A stretch of 64,000 bases of DNA from Tigriopus japonicus (lineage: Eukaryota > Arthropoda > Copepoda > Harpacticoida > Harpacticidae). The notes under the pieces are model-generated. The model did no database searches. It worked only from the letters and a program-made list of their open reading frames with translations, and had not been told where the DNA came from. The stretch is taken from the NCBI GenBank assembly GCA_010645155.1, contig JAAGOF010000015.1, forward strand, positions 132,529 to 196,528, read 5' to 3'. The translations under genes and the position numbers were made by a program. Below are positions 1 through 11,163 of this stretch, in pieces. Position 1 is the stretch's first letter; the number at the start of each line of letters is the position of its first letter.

Positions 1-959
1 GAAGGCTGCAACATCCTTTACCTTGATTATGTAAATGCGGCCACACACACAAAGATGTAACCTTAGGTTGAAAAAAAGCAACAAATGGAATTCTTTTTCA
101 AATTCTCTAACAATTCACAGCAACAAATAATTAAGCAAATCAAATAATATTGAGAGTGTGTCTGTAACAAAAGAACAGGTCCCAAGTAATAAGAAGTGGT
201 TACAGTTCAAAAGTAAAAACAAACAATTCAAATAATTCAAATTCAATGAATTCAATGAATAAAAAATTGAAATTCAATACAGTTTAAACACTAAACACAT
301 ACTGCCCCGATCGCAATAGCAGTTCATATCAATAATAATTCATAATAGAATAACAAGGACTCTGCTGAAATTCCCCTTTAAAGATAATGAACCAAGCCAT
401 AGAGTTCAAAGCACTAAGGTGAGTGACAATTGAAAGTTGAGTTGGTTAATTTTGGAAATTAAGATTTACTTTTTAAAGAAAATCGTGGGCCTATCAACGG
501 TTAATAAAGGAACATTCTGACCCAGACATGGAGTATTCTACTTGGGAACATGAAACAACCAACACTGCCACCCTAGGGTATTGACATCCTTAAAAACTTC
601 CTCTTGAGGCAAGTGACACTTTTATTGTAGTTTTTTTTTATTTTTCCAAAAAAAAGTTTCGGAGTTTAATTAGAGAGCAACTAGCGTGAGGGTTGCAGGA
701 GTTTTAAAGTCATAAATTAATCAAATTAATTCTAACAATGTACACCATAACCCTCATGCAGGAAATGCGAGGCGCCCAGGTTTTTCATTGTTTGAAAAAC
801 GGGTGCTCGTAATTTCCATTGAGACAAGTAAGTTAAAGAATGCAAAAGAAGAGGAACTTAATCATATCTTCAAAGAAGACAATTTAAATTTGTTCACATG
901 ATATAGTCACGCAACTTGGTCACATCAAATCTGAATGTGTCGGAAGCGCACTTTTTAAA

Positions 960-1510
960 CAAGACAACCATTGATCAATGAGCTTCATGAATCATAATCA
1001 TATACACAGGAAGCCACCAATTTGTACTTGAAAAGTTTGTGTTTTGATTGAAGATCAGACATTATTTCCGATAATTTGGATTTTGATTAAAAATCAACAC
1101 ATCATGTGTTTAATAAGAAATAATATTTGCAATGAACATTTTTAATTTTATTTCGTTTATAATGATGAAACCCATGCAGCTTTTATCCTTATTGTGAATA
1201 ATTCAGATAACGCGTTGTAATATTGACTAAAAATGACGGAAAAGTACCGTTTTATGTCTTTGTAGCCCGTTCCGGTAGAATGAAAGAAGAGCACATGGTC
1301 TGAACACTTTTTGAAAACAACACAGACATTGATCAATGAGCTTCATGAACCATACATTCAAGGTCAACATACACAGGAAGCCACTAATATGTGTTTGTGA
1401 AGTTGGTAATTTGTTTTTTTTTTATTGAATTTTTGATTTTGTTTTTGATTGAAGTTCAGCAACCATTTCCAAAAGATATTTCAACAGAATGGATCACAAA
1501 ACTCAACATC
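960..1510. repeat. Diverged tandem duplication
   Basis: The segment around 960-1135 recurs at about 1313-1510 in the same orientation. Shared words include attgatcaatgagcttcatg and acacaggaagccac, followed in both copies by a T-rich stretch and gattgaag. The second copy is longer because of T-run and AT insertions. It looks like an old local duplication. Confidence 0.55.
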
Positions 1511-1534
1511 ATTTCCGCAAATAAGGACATGCGC

Positions 1535-1730
1535 AATTTTTTTTTCTTCATGCATTTATTTCTTTGTTGTGGCTATATGTTATCAAAATCGCATATTTTG
1601 GAGACATTTTATTGTGAAGAAGATGCTTAACGTTATACCAAAGAGTGGCACTACAAATAACCATCTAACCATCTGGTAACTGTTTCAATTTGACCACAAG
1701 AGGCGCTGATCAGGGTGTAAAAGCTGACAA
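1535..1730 (+). repeat. Partial copy of the foldback element also found near 14.3-14.6 kb
   Basis: This stretch matches the right half of the foldback element at 14318-14638. Both contain tatgttatcaaa, attttggaga, gtggcactacaaataaccat and then a ggcgctgat motif in the same order. Only one arm is present, so this is a truncated copy. Confidence 0.55.
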
Positions 1731-3007
1731 TTTTTGCATGATTCATTTGCTCTGGAAATGAAAACTGTCGCCAGTTGTCTTGAACTTATTTTGTCACTTG
1801 TTCTCATCTTACTTCCACAACAAAATGAAGCAGACAGCAATTAATTGTAGGATCATGAAAAGAAGGAGAACCAAAACAATGGGTGAACAACCATTGACCA
1901 CAAAGGTACAAAAGTAGCCTTCACACTAACACGAGGTGGTATCACAATTATGGTGAGGATGATTTGAGACAAAATGAACAACACTTTAACATGCTTGTTT
2001 AAGGTAGAGTTTAGCATGTACACACATATTCATTGATCAATAACATTTAAAAGTTTGACTTGAAATGTGAGTTTGACAAAAATGCTCAAAAACAGGGAAA
2101 TCAAGTAACAATTTTTAGGCTCTTCTGAAAATAAAACCCAACAATCCTCTGAATTGGTCCAAGTTGGGGGACAACACTGTCATCTTTTTAATCCTCAAAA
2201 ATGTATTCAGTTCAAGGTTGATCCCAAAACATCAATGGTAATATTATTATATAATATTACAAGATAAAAGAAGATCATGAAGCATATTAACTCTCAAAAA
2301 GGTCTCTATTTTATCTCAATCACAACCTTGCTGATCAACCTACTATTCAAGGGTAGTACGTACAGATTTGGCAATAATAATTCGTTGATCGACCAAATTT
2401 CGTATAAATATTAATTGTTTAAATTATTTTATTTATGATTTATTTTCACTGGGATTCCTTGCAGCGGTAGTAAAAAACAACATGCTCTTTAGTTTCTGCC
2501 AGCTGCTTGTACAGTTTATCCCTTTTGCTTTAAAACTGTTGCTCAATCAACTTATGTAAAGTCAATCCACGAATTTGAAGTCCCTCTTGACAACCAATCA
2601 TTTTTTTTTATCAAGCGTATGGTCTAATCAGAGCCAAGCAAAACCTTTGTTGACATTGTCAATCTTTTATTTTAGTCTTTATTTTTCTTTCTCGCATCAA
2701 GCCGATTCAAGAACCGAGACAAAGATTAATTAGCAGCTAGATGAAGCCATTCTTGTCTTTACTAGTGGTAAACTCAACTGGTTAATAAAACACTAAAACC
2801 TTTCCGAATAAAAATAGATCATTCTTGTATTTACATCATAATACAGCAAAAACTTCGAGTTTTTTGCCAAATTTGATTTCGTGACATTAGAGACCCACCA
2901 AAAAAATTGATGGCTCACAAATGAACTATCACAAAGTGTAGACCCCACGAGTATGCTTTGATGAATGGACTGACTCTTGGACCCACTTGTTGCCAACCCC
3001 CCTTGTT

Positions 3008-3775
3008 TTACATTTCATAATCTACTTCGACACCGAAGTAAATCCGCATAATTTCCGCTAAGGCGTTCATCAAGTTTGGAAGATATTGGGCGGGAATATC
3101 CAACGGGAATTCCTCACACCCAATAACTCCCGGTCGTGGAATTCGTTTTAATGTGATGGCATCATATTCAACGAGACTAGGATCATCCAAGCTTTTTCTC
3201 ATCACTGCACGATGTGAGGTCAATACAGTGTCTTCTCCCACAACAAAGGTCATATAAGGCCATTCTGGAAAGGGGTGAGGGTCGATTTTATCACTCTCCA
3301 TATCATTTATGGCGATGACAAATTCTAAACAAATTTGTGGTAGCAGGTTATTCCTCTGCCCACCGTCTAAAATCCAAGATCCTGAGATGGACTTGAAGAA
3401 CTTGAGTTTGATGCCAAGCTTATTTTTCTTCTTCTTCAATGCCTTTGACTTGCTCACTGTCCTGCAAGTTTTGGATTTCTTCTTTTCCGTTTGTTCCCTC
3501 TCCTTTTTGGTCTCGTAATGTTCCAGATGCATTTGGTCCTGGCATTGTGTCTCCAGTTGGTTCTCAAGCATTGGTCCTCCGACTATAATATCCCACATAT
3601 CTTCCAACTCGTCGGCCGCTTCATCTTCAGATATGTCAATTGTTTCAATTGTTTCACACACTTTAGTTTTAAGAGGCACAATGTCCTTCACATCTCTATG
3701 ATCTGATTCAATATCTTCCTCATAGAACCCTTGATCTGTATCAGACATATTGGATTCAACAACTTTCAAGCTCAT
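3008..3775 (-). CDS. Hypothetical protein, 255 aa, single exon
   Basis: A complete ATG-to-stop ORF of 255 codons, by far the longest uninterrupted frame outside repeats. I do not recognise the family. The first 65 residues are acidic. Around residues 88-120 there is a highly basic Lys/Glu stretch with several KKK runs that could act as a nuclear localisation signal. The C-terminal 110 residues are less biased and look folded (EWPYMTFVVGEDTVLTSHRA, ending near GVEVDYEM). There is no signal peptide or membrane segment. An internal Met at residue 10 is an alternative start. A LINE fragment begins about 330 bases upstream, so this could be a lone intronless gene, a retrocopy or a fragment of an unknown element. 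Length and mixed composition argue for coding, but expression is unproven. Confidence 0.5.
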   Translation of the reverse strand: MSLKVVESNMSDTDQGFYEEDIESDHRDVKDIVPLKTKVCETIETIDISEDEAADELEDMWDIIVGGPMLENQLETQCQDQMHLEHYETKKEREQTEKKKSKTCRTVSKSKALKKKKNKLGIKLKFFKSISGSWILDGGQRNNLLPQICLEFVIAINDMESDKIDPHPFPEWPYMTFVVGEDTVLTSHRAVMRKSLDDPSLVEYDAITLKRIPRPGVIGCEEFPLDIPAQYLPNLMNALAEIMRIYFGVEVDYEM

Positions 3776-4104
3776 ATCATCATGGAGCTCAATTCTGTGT
3801 TTCTAACCTCCTCAAGTGTTTACGTAAGACTGCCAGTCCCAGCCAGGCTATGGCTGAAATTGGTGGCTCGTGGGCTAGCTGCCAAAATTAATACTCCCCA
3901 TTGGGCTGGAGCTGGGGGCACAGATCATATAATGGCTGTAGGTACTGGCGTAGCTGACAGCCAGGTGCAGGATATTGTTTATTGATTAGTCCACTCCAAC
4001 ACCAATTGAGGCGATTGAGGAGTATTGGAATAAAGGAAAAAAAAACAATTGGCAAGAGTAATTAACATGGTTAAGAATGAATCCACTACGCAATGAGCTT
4101 GCAT

Positions 4105-5345
4105 TCACGGGGGAGTACAACGAATTGCTTTCTTGAATGTTACGATTGTTGGCAATTCACGAACATGTTGCGGTAATTGATTCCATGTAGAAATAGAGCG
4201 CACACAGAAGGAATTTTTACGAGCCAAAGATCGTGCAAAAGGCAACCATAACTCATTTCGAACTGAGGCCCTCGAGTTTCGAAACATTTTATCTTTAAGG
4301 TAGGAAAAGCCAGGCTTATCATTTTCGCCCAGTTGAACATCGACAAGACCAGACATGATCTTGTACATCCATATAATATCAGTCTCTTTTCGCCTTTCTT
4401 CAAGTGTAACCAGTCCTAACTTCAAGAGACGGTCAGAGTACTGTTGTAGTCCACTATCAAATCCACTGATATTTTTTGTAAAACGTCTTTGTATGGATTC
4501 AATTCGAGCTACGTCCCTCTTAAGCACTGGGGCAAAAGCTGGGCATCCACATTCCAGGGTAGGAATTACGTAAATTTTGAACAGGTTGATCATCACGGCC
4601 TTACATTAAGTGGTAAAGTGTCTCCTGAACATTCCCACTAAACGGTTAGCATTAGTGCATATAGACGAGACATGTTCATCGAACCTCAAACAGTTGTCAA
4701 TTAGAACTCCCAAATCCCTATGCGTCCCGGTAGGACTAACAGTTTCACCAAACAGTTCGTAATTCATGGGGACATCAGATTTGCCAAAACGTTGCACTGC
4801 GCACTTTTGGACGTGAAAACTCATCTCATTTTTGAGGGCCCAACTTTGGATATTTATGATGTCGCCCTGTAAGAGATCAGCCTGACGGGGGTGATCAATT
4901 TTACGAGACAGTCTCGTCAGCAAAAAGACGCAATGAAGATTCGGCCGAAACGTTGATATCGTTCACAAAAATTTGGAACAACACAGGCCCCAGCACGCTA
5001 CCCTGTGAAACACCAGAAGTGACGTCGATCCACTCAGAGGTAGCACCTCTAACCATCACTCTGTTTCCTCGGGTCAAGCCAAGTTTCGATCCAGCTTAGC
5101 AAATGTCCGCACACACCAATTCTCTCAACCTTTTCCATTAGAATATGATGTGGTACAGTATCAAATGCTTCAGAAAAGTCGAAGTGAACCGCATCAAGAG
5201 ATCCGTCCTCGTCCAACACGCGTGAAACCTGATCGACGTGTTCCAAAAGGTTCGTAGTGCACGATCTCCCAACCCGAAATCCATGTTGTTGCTTCGTGAT
5301 AAGGTTGTGCTCTTCATGTGTAAATGAAATATGAAAATGTTTACA
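4105..5345 (-). mobile_element. 5'-truncated, inactivated LINE (non-LTR retrotransposon) reverse transcriptase fragment
   Basis: Reading the minus strand from 5345 downward gives ordered reverse transcriptase motifs with frame breaks between them. They are HNLITKQQHGFRVGRS, then DFSEAFDTVPHHIL (motif A), then SGVSQGSVLGPVLF (motif B), then FADE at about 4901-4914 where the catalytic motif should be FADD or YADD, and then a long C-terminal tail with LGVLIDNCLRFDEHV and TWNQLPQHVRELP. The last 163 codons (4105-4596) are open. This arrangement fits a jockey/CR1-like LINE tail. The upstream part of the polymerase and the endonuclease are absent. Loss of the second catalytic Asp plus frameshifts mean it cannot be active. 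Confidence 0.85.
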
Positions 5346-5515
5346 AAAGTATGTTACGTGGTGAAAAAGTTAGGTGTCAATTACATCATGTCAAGACTGT
5401 TGGTAAGGTTTGCTTTCTTTTAATGTTAGCTTTTTAGTCTTATCTTCATGAATTTTCACGGGTTTGACCTTGAATTGGACTAACGATCTAGTTATAGTCT
5501 GAACTGCAGACTACT

Positions 5516-5615
5516 GAGGCTAGTTTTTTAGACGCAAAAGATCGATCTCAAGATCCTACTTTAGTACTATAAGTCCGATCTTGAGATCAATCTTTGCGTC
5601 TAAAAAATTAGCCTC
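5516..5615. repeat. 100-bp hairpin (small foldback element)
   Basis: Two arms of about 40 bases, gaggctag...agatc and gatcttgag...gcctc, are near-perfect inverted copies separated by about 23 bases. Both arms carry the word gcgtctaaaaaa or its complement. It lies only 23 bases left of the hAT element. It may be a tiny MITE, and no clear TSD was seen. Confidence 0.6.
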
Positions 5616-5638
5616 TGTAAACCAGAAATGGTGCAGAC

Positions 5639-6964
5639 TAGAGCTGTGCATCGGATCCGAAAGGTCCCCAAAATCCAATCCGAACTTGATTTCTTTAATC
5701 CGAATCCGAATCCGAATCCGACAGCTTCCATTCAATCCGAACGAATCCGAATCCGAAAATTTGCAACTCAATCCGAACGAATCCGAATCCGGAAAGTTTT
5801 GCCTAATCCGAACGAATCCGAATTCGAAAATCTTCTGCCCAATCCGAACGAATCCGAATCCGAAAATTTGGCGCAAAATCCGAAAAAAATCCGAAAATTT
5901 GGCGATAATCCGAAAAAATCCGAAATTTTTTAGCTCAATCAGACATTAATTCAAAATTTTTTTGCTCATTCCGATTTAAATCTGATTATTTTGTTATTTT
6001 GGCCTAAATTGGAAATAACAACACTATTTCAACTAGAAGTGCTCAGAACACAATCTTTTAATATAATCTATTTTATTAATAATTCCACATTAAGTCTTGA
6101 TTTTTTTACCTTCTTGGCATTTTCCAGGAAAAAATAAGCATTTTCTTGTTTTTATGCAAAATATTTCAGGACAATTAGAGCAAATTAATGAATAGCACAA
6201 TAGAATTTCCCAAAATGAACCAAATATGTTAAAATGTTTACGAAAGGATATAATTTCAAAAAATCACAATCATACCAACAGTCAAATGCAGAAAAAACTG
6301 CGTAATTAAATGGGGTAAAAACATTTTTATCTTTAAGTCAGTTTGGTGTCAAGTGGGCTGATATTTACGCACTTAATTGTAATCCAGGGGTGAATACTTG
6401 GCAAAATCTTTACTTAATTCAAATAGGATGGTTTTGCTTTAAAGACGTTTTGTAACTTTTTTTTTCTACGTGTAAAAAACCTTTCTATGATTCTCTTAAT
6501 ATAGAAATATTTGATCTGCAAATGCTATTATTAAATTGGTAAAATCTGAAACATTATAATACCCTGTGGAGTCATTAAAAAATTCAGAGTTGAAGGCAGG
6601 AGATTGCATTTAAATCATAAAAAAGGTCTCATTATGAAAATATTGTGAATTGAAATAAGAAAGTAAAATGAAAATTTCGGATTGGTTTCGGATTATGTCG
6701 GATCCGAAAAATATTTCGCAAATCCGAATCCGAATCCGACAGGTTTTGGCGAATCCGAACGAATCCGAATCCGAAAATTCGCGCTTAAATCCGAACGAAT
6801 CCGAATCCGAAAATTCGCGCTTAAATCCGAACGAATCCGAATCCGAAAATTCGCGCTTAAATCCGAACGAATCCGAATCCGAAAATTCTTGCGTCAATCC
6901 GAACGAATCCGATCGGATTCGGATCCGATCGGATCCGACTTTTCGGATCCGATGCACAGCTCTA
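5639..6964. mobile_element. hAT-type non-autonomous transposon (1.3 kb) with perfect 8-bp TSD
   Basis: The ends are inverted copies: tagagctgtgcatcggatcc on the left, its complement ending agctcta on the right. The element is flanked on both sides by gtgcagac (5631-5638 and 6965-6972), a perfect 8-bp TSD. Short TIRs beginning TAGAGCTGTGC plus an 8-bp TSD are diagnostic of hAT. Both subterminal regions are packed with the word aatccgaa, and the centre is AT-rich without coding sequence. No transposase is present, so it depends on a helper. The perfect TSD suggests a fairly recent insertion. Confidence 0.9.
6720..6910. repeat. 36-bp subterminal tandem array inside the hAT element
   Basis: About four near-identical 36-bp units, each containing aatccgaacgaatccgaat and then attcgcgct, stand in tandem. 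The unit is a multiple of three and lacks stop codons in several frames, which explains the overlapping Arg/Ile/Ser/Asp/Glu-rich ORFs on both strands; these are not genes. A shorter, less regular array (about 5695-5870) sits at the other end. Subterminal repeats of this kind are typical transposase-binding sites in hAT elements. Confidence 0.8.
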
Positions 6965-7723
6965 GTGCAGACTGACGCAGAACACTTGACACTTGACACT
7001 TCAAGAACAGGAAGTGGGGCGTACTGCGTGGGAACTCACTGTGGATATGATTAAATATAAAAAATATGCCTACAGGCTATCCATTTTGCTACTTGATGAT
7101 GAACCCAATGGTTCTATTGTTCTTGATAAGTCAAGCCAAAGAAAAATTGTTTGAGAAAAATCAATGAGCCTGAAAATTCCACCTGTACAAAACAACAAGA
7201 TCAAGGCCAATGATAGAGCCCAAAAAGGCGCCAATACTGATAGGAGAATCTTGGGAGTTTTTTCAAACCACAAACAACGTAAAAAGTTGCTCAAAATTTC
7301 AAATCCAAGCAAAAATTAAGGCCTCCATTGAATCTATTCAGCGTTAGGCCGATCTGATTCTGCCTTCATTTCTCAAGTGTGACGAGTTTTCAATTGAAGA
7401 TCGAGATTTCACTTGTTCAAAAATAATGCGATGGTGTCAGTCAACTACTTTTATGCCTTGATTACATCTACTTATTTGAGAACTAATCAAAAAAGTTAAC
7501 TTTCGTAGTTTAGTTGATATGCAAAGCAAATTGAATGGTTATTTGCGGTATTTTGTTTTTCGTATTTTGTAGGTGCCTGTTGCTTCTTCAGTACTTTGTG
7601 AGATCGCGGACATACAATTGTGCTGCGCAGGTGGACCGAAACTTGAATAGCTCAAAGGTGTTAAAAAAGGAGGTGATTCTGATATTTTTGGTGACTACAT
7701 ACGATGTACTAGTACAAGGATGA

Positions 7724-8582
7724 CTCAAGCCAGGATTACTTTCAAAATACGCACTGGGTCCGATTAGTACAATGGAAATTCAGCGGAACAATATATTTGT
7801 TGCAAAAACCTCACATTTTTTATTTATTTTATTTATTTCATTTGTAAGTAGCATATGCACTTTTTAGTGATGGTTTAGTCTTGTTTCTCCTTTTATATGG
7901 GAATGTTGCTGATGAGCCGAGCAATACCACTTTTGAAAACTCCAATTGACTTTGAGGCTCGAGTTTCCAATGGCACTGTGTTCCACAATTGGATGGCCAG
8001 CCTTACAAAGGTCGATGATCTTCCTGGAGCGTAAATGTCCTCTCTGCTCGAGCCTCTTGTTTCTCTTCCGATGCCAACCTCCCTCCTCTTCGAAGAGATC
8101 GTCTGGAACAGTCCATCCAAACCCCCCTCACCCCAATTTAGCGCTTTCCAAACCTCGATGAGGGTTGTACGGGCCGCTTGTTGGTTTAGGCTGAGGAAAC
8201 CGGATCTCTTGTGAAGCTCTTCAATTGTTGTTTTGTCCTCTAATTTCAAACCCAGGAACTCGCGTAGCACTTTGTTCACTAAGACTTGAAGGTGGTCTTG
8301 GCAACCCGATCCGTGTGCCCTCTCCCCATTTTCCAATCGGATGTTAAAGTAGATGGGCATGCAATAACGAACCTTGGACATAATAAGGGAATCAATCGCT
8401 GGTTTAAGGCTCTTTCGCGTAACCTTCGAGAGTAAACGACGTATTTGCCCAAGGCCATTTCCCAGATTTCTTGCCACACAGTTTATATGAGTTTATAATG
8501 AGAAAATATGATTTTAGTACAATGATCGGACCCAGTGCGTATTTTTGAAATCTGTCCTGAAGTACAGTGGTTCCTGACTAGT
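7724..8582. mobile_element. MITE-like inverted-repeat element split by a LINE insertion
   Basis: The left arm (about 7724-7790) contains aaaatacgcactgggtccga and the right arm (about 8510-8582) contains its complement, tcggacccagtgcgtatttt. A related, unsplit copy at 42416-42600 shows what the element looks like without insertion. Here the two halves are pushed apart by about 690 bases of LINE sequence. No TSD was identified for the MITE. Confidence 0.6.
7818..8505 (-). mobile_element. LINE 3'-terminal fragment (reverse transcriptase tail)
   Basis: A 194-codon minus-strand frame (7893-8477) reads as the C-terminal region of a LINE polymerase protein. It contains SKVRYCMPIYFNIRLENG near residue 33 and ends with LAIQLWNTVPLETRASKSIG and FKSGIARL, the usual W-N-x-(L/V)-P ... 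F-K tail. The low-coordinate side begins with an A/T-rich run that on the minus strand is an AAATA-rich tail. This is a standard 5'-truncated LINE insertion. It contains no catalytic motif. Confidence 0.75.
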
Positions 8583-9596
8583 ATTGCGACGTACCAACGT
8601 GTTTGAAAATGCGCTAAAAAGTACACGGGCTTCCTGTAAGAGTGAAATAAAAAAACAACTTTTCACCAAACCTCACATTTATGTCGGAGGGCCAGACCTA
8701 ATCAGGGTTCAAACTTTATTTGTAGACCAATTTGAATCAGCCCTCTTGTCTCGCTTGACTAAATGAACACGTAATTTGTTTTTAAAAAATTTACACGGTT
8801 CTGATTTGAGCAAACTCATAAGGCGCTTTGATGATCGGTATCGAAGGACGCACGTTTGGAATTTTTATGATTACCGCTCTGACCCTGAAATACCGTTCCA
8901 ACGCGGCCAGCCGTCCAAATTAAAGAGTCGTCTTGCTTTAGTTCAAAACAACAAGAGCAACTTACGAGAGCGAAAAACCAAAAGATCTTTCATGACTAGC
9001 ATCAGAAGATGTTTGAACGATGGTAAAGGCAACCAATCAACAAACCCACCAATCGATCAACCATGGGAATCCAGACCAAAGTCAAGAAACAACTAGATTC
9101 AACACGCAAGCTAAGTGAAAAAATGTAAGAATGAAAGCACCAAACACTGACACCGTTCCAAAACATTTTGAGAAAAAATGCCACAACATCAGAAACTTTA
9201 ATTGTTGGAAAGATTTCACCTCTATATCAGTATGACCCGATGGAAGTGAACAAAATGATATGCCATGGACAGAATCAAGGCTCAATGTGACCTACCCTAC
9301 ACCATACTGTTGATGAATAAATCCCTGATAATTGGAGTTTTTTTTGATGATAAGCTTACAAAATTTCCTTTTAAAACCGATCTTCTTTGGACTATAACAT
9401 GATTCATCCGATTTCAATTGGCCTAAATGGTTTATGGGGTCCTTAAAGTCATCACTCCTAAGTGTTGTTGAAGCGTCAAAAGTGATCTAATGTCTGCAAA
9501 ATTGCTGCCTTGTTGTCATTGGTTGAGCGGGCTCAATTCTGAACCAATCCCTGACTTAACTTAGATTAGTGACCTCACTGAATCGTTGGCTAATCG

Positions 9597-9640
9597 ATGA
9601 GGTTGTGCTCTTCATGTGTAAATGAAATTTGAAAATGTTA
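9597..9640 (-). mobile_element. LINE scrap related to the 4.1-5.3 kb copy
   Basis: About 42 bases (ggttgtgctcttcatgtgta and following) are nearly identical to 5302-5343, the 5' edge of the LINE fragment listed above. On the minus strand both encode FTHEEHNLI. Only this tiny piece remains, and it runs directly into the minisatellite. Confidence 0.6.
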
Positions 9641-9822
9641 ACATTTTACATTAACATGTTAAAATCTTAACATTTTACATTAACATGTTAAAATGTTAAC
9701 ATTTTACATTAACATGTTAAAATGTTAACATTTTACATTAACATGTTAAAATGTTAACATTTTACATTAACATGTTAAAATGTTAACATTTTACATTAAC
9801 ATGTTAAAATGTTAACATGTTT
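9632..9822. repeat. 29-bp palindromic minisatellite, six full units plus a partial one
   Basis: Six consecutive 29-bp units run from 9632 to 9805 with essentially one substitution among them (the second unit has aaaatctt for aaaatgtt), followed by a partial unit. Each unit interlocks two perfect palindromes, AAAATGTTAACATTTT (16 bp) and TTAACATGTTAA (12 bp). The array is therefore one long string of dyads that could extrude cruciforms or form hairpins. Near-identity implies recent expansion. Confidence 0.95.
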
Positions 9823-10086
9823 AGGTCGACGGTAAAACCGTCAATGAAAGTGAGGTTATGTATGGCTAGTTTGCTTGGAGATCAGTTCTCTAGTGTATTT
9901 TGAATTACGAAAGGTGTAGGAAAAACAAGCCATGAATCTAGTAATGATGCCATCAAGACTGGGATTGATAGTCAGGATAATCAATTGGAGGTTGCAGATC
10001 AAGATGCTTTTGAGGTCATCAAGAGCTTGAAGCTCTCCAGTTTGTCTGAATCCGATGGTGTGACATCACAGTTTCCTATAGAGGAT

Positions 10087-10236
10087 TTTAAAGTAAGCTT
10101 GAAAAATTCGCTAATAGATGGCGGGCAAGGTTGGGCAAGTAAAGAGAAAAGACTTGCGAGCTTGTGCTTACTGACTGACTTACTGACTCTTTCACGCCAT
10201 CGATTGGCGAATTTTTCAAGCTTGGTTTAAATCCTT
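10087..10236. repeat. 150-bp foldback element inside the LINE remnant
   Basis: The left arm (aagcttgaaaaattcgc and following, ending gatggcg) is repeated inverted on the right (cgccatcgattggcgaattt then caagctt). Arms are about 40 bases and the middle about 65. It interrupts the LINE reading frame between two recognisable motifs, so it is an insertion. No clear TSD was found. Confidence 0.6.
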
Positions 10237-10711
10237 TATTGAAGTCTTACAAATTTTTGCCCCTGTTTTCTCTTTATGCGTCGCATTGTGGGTTAAGGTA
10301 ATAAATAAGTAGAGCTGAATATTTTAGGCACTGATTTTTGGCAAAATAGGCACATTTTAGGCATTGTTTAGGCACTGCAAAAACTACAAATTGGGTGTGA
10401 TGTGATCGTTTTAAAGACTTCCAACTTTTCAGGATAGCATGGATTGAATTGACAATGAGAGTTTGTCGCAAATTTTCCTCAGTGAAACCCTGTGTTTGAG
10501 CCTAGCTATTGTGTGCCGAGAGATAGTGAGTATAGTAGGTAATAACTTACAAGAAATCAAGAGTGAGATGTGTCCACATGCGACTTAAATCCAGTCGGAT
10601 ACGGATGTGTGTATTTCAGGTGATTAATCAGCTTATTTCTTACTGCCTTACCTAGGATATTTCTGCCCTCGGCCCTGATGTGGGCTGTTACACGGAAATC
10701 GAAGTCAGGTT

Positions 10712-11163
10712 TCTAGCTTAGAAAACCACCCCGCAATGCTAAGTGCAACCTCGCGTGATTGAGGTTACGTGGTAAAAACAAACGTACCGTGAAATCAATC
10801 AACTTTTAAAAACTCGCCTAAGCTAACGGTCACAACATATGATCCCAAAGCCTAGCCCTGCAGGGCCTTAAGCCTAATCCTAAAACTGTGTTGCAACATA
10901 CACTTTGCATATTTATCTATGCCGAGACACTGAGAATCCGTGTGCCAACTTGGACTTCTAGGTCCAAGAGCGTACCGGCCCGTCCTAAAGACTGCCTGGA
11001 GTTTGGTGATTCCCCGTGATTCCCGTTTAGAGAAGTCTCATCAAGCTGTAGCAACCCCATGCTTTTATTGCAAACACAAAACATTCGCTACGTTTGTTTT
11101 TACCACGCAACCTCGCTCACGTGAGGTTGCACTTAGCATTGCGGGGTGGTTTTCTAAGCTAGA
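10712..11163. mobile_element. Mutator-like MITE, 452 bp, with 9-bp TSD
   Basis: Terminal inverted repeats of about 75 bases (left begins tctagcttagaaaaccaccc, right ends with the complement) bracket a non-coding core. The flanks are agtcaggtt on both sides (10703-10711 and 11164-11172), a perfect 9-bp TSD. Long TIRs with a 9-bp TSD are the hallmark of Mutator-like elements. The arms are still over 90% alike by eye. Confidence 0.85.

Larger units (their letters stand above)
1..3007. other. AT-rich region without a recognised gene
   Basis: I see no exon with convincing splice sites or protein similarity here. The short ORFs are unremarkable. The only structure seen is an old tandem duplication and a partial copy of a foldback element, both listed separately. 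Two AATAAA signals on the minus strand (at about 2668 and 2680) lie some 330 bases beyond the stop of the 255-codon minus-strand ORF and could serve it. Confidence 0.5.

Noticed and set aside
5556..7054. Several overlapping ORFs of 97-129 codons on both strands (RIRIR/NESESE-rich)
   Set aside because: They are translations of the aatccgaa-type subterminal arrays of the hAT element, open because the 36-bp unit is a multiple of three without stops.
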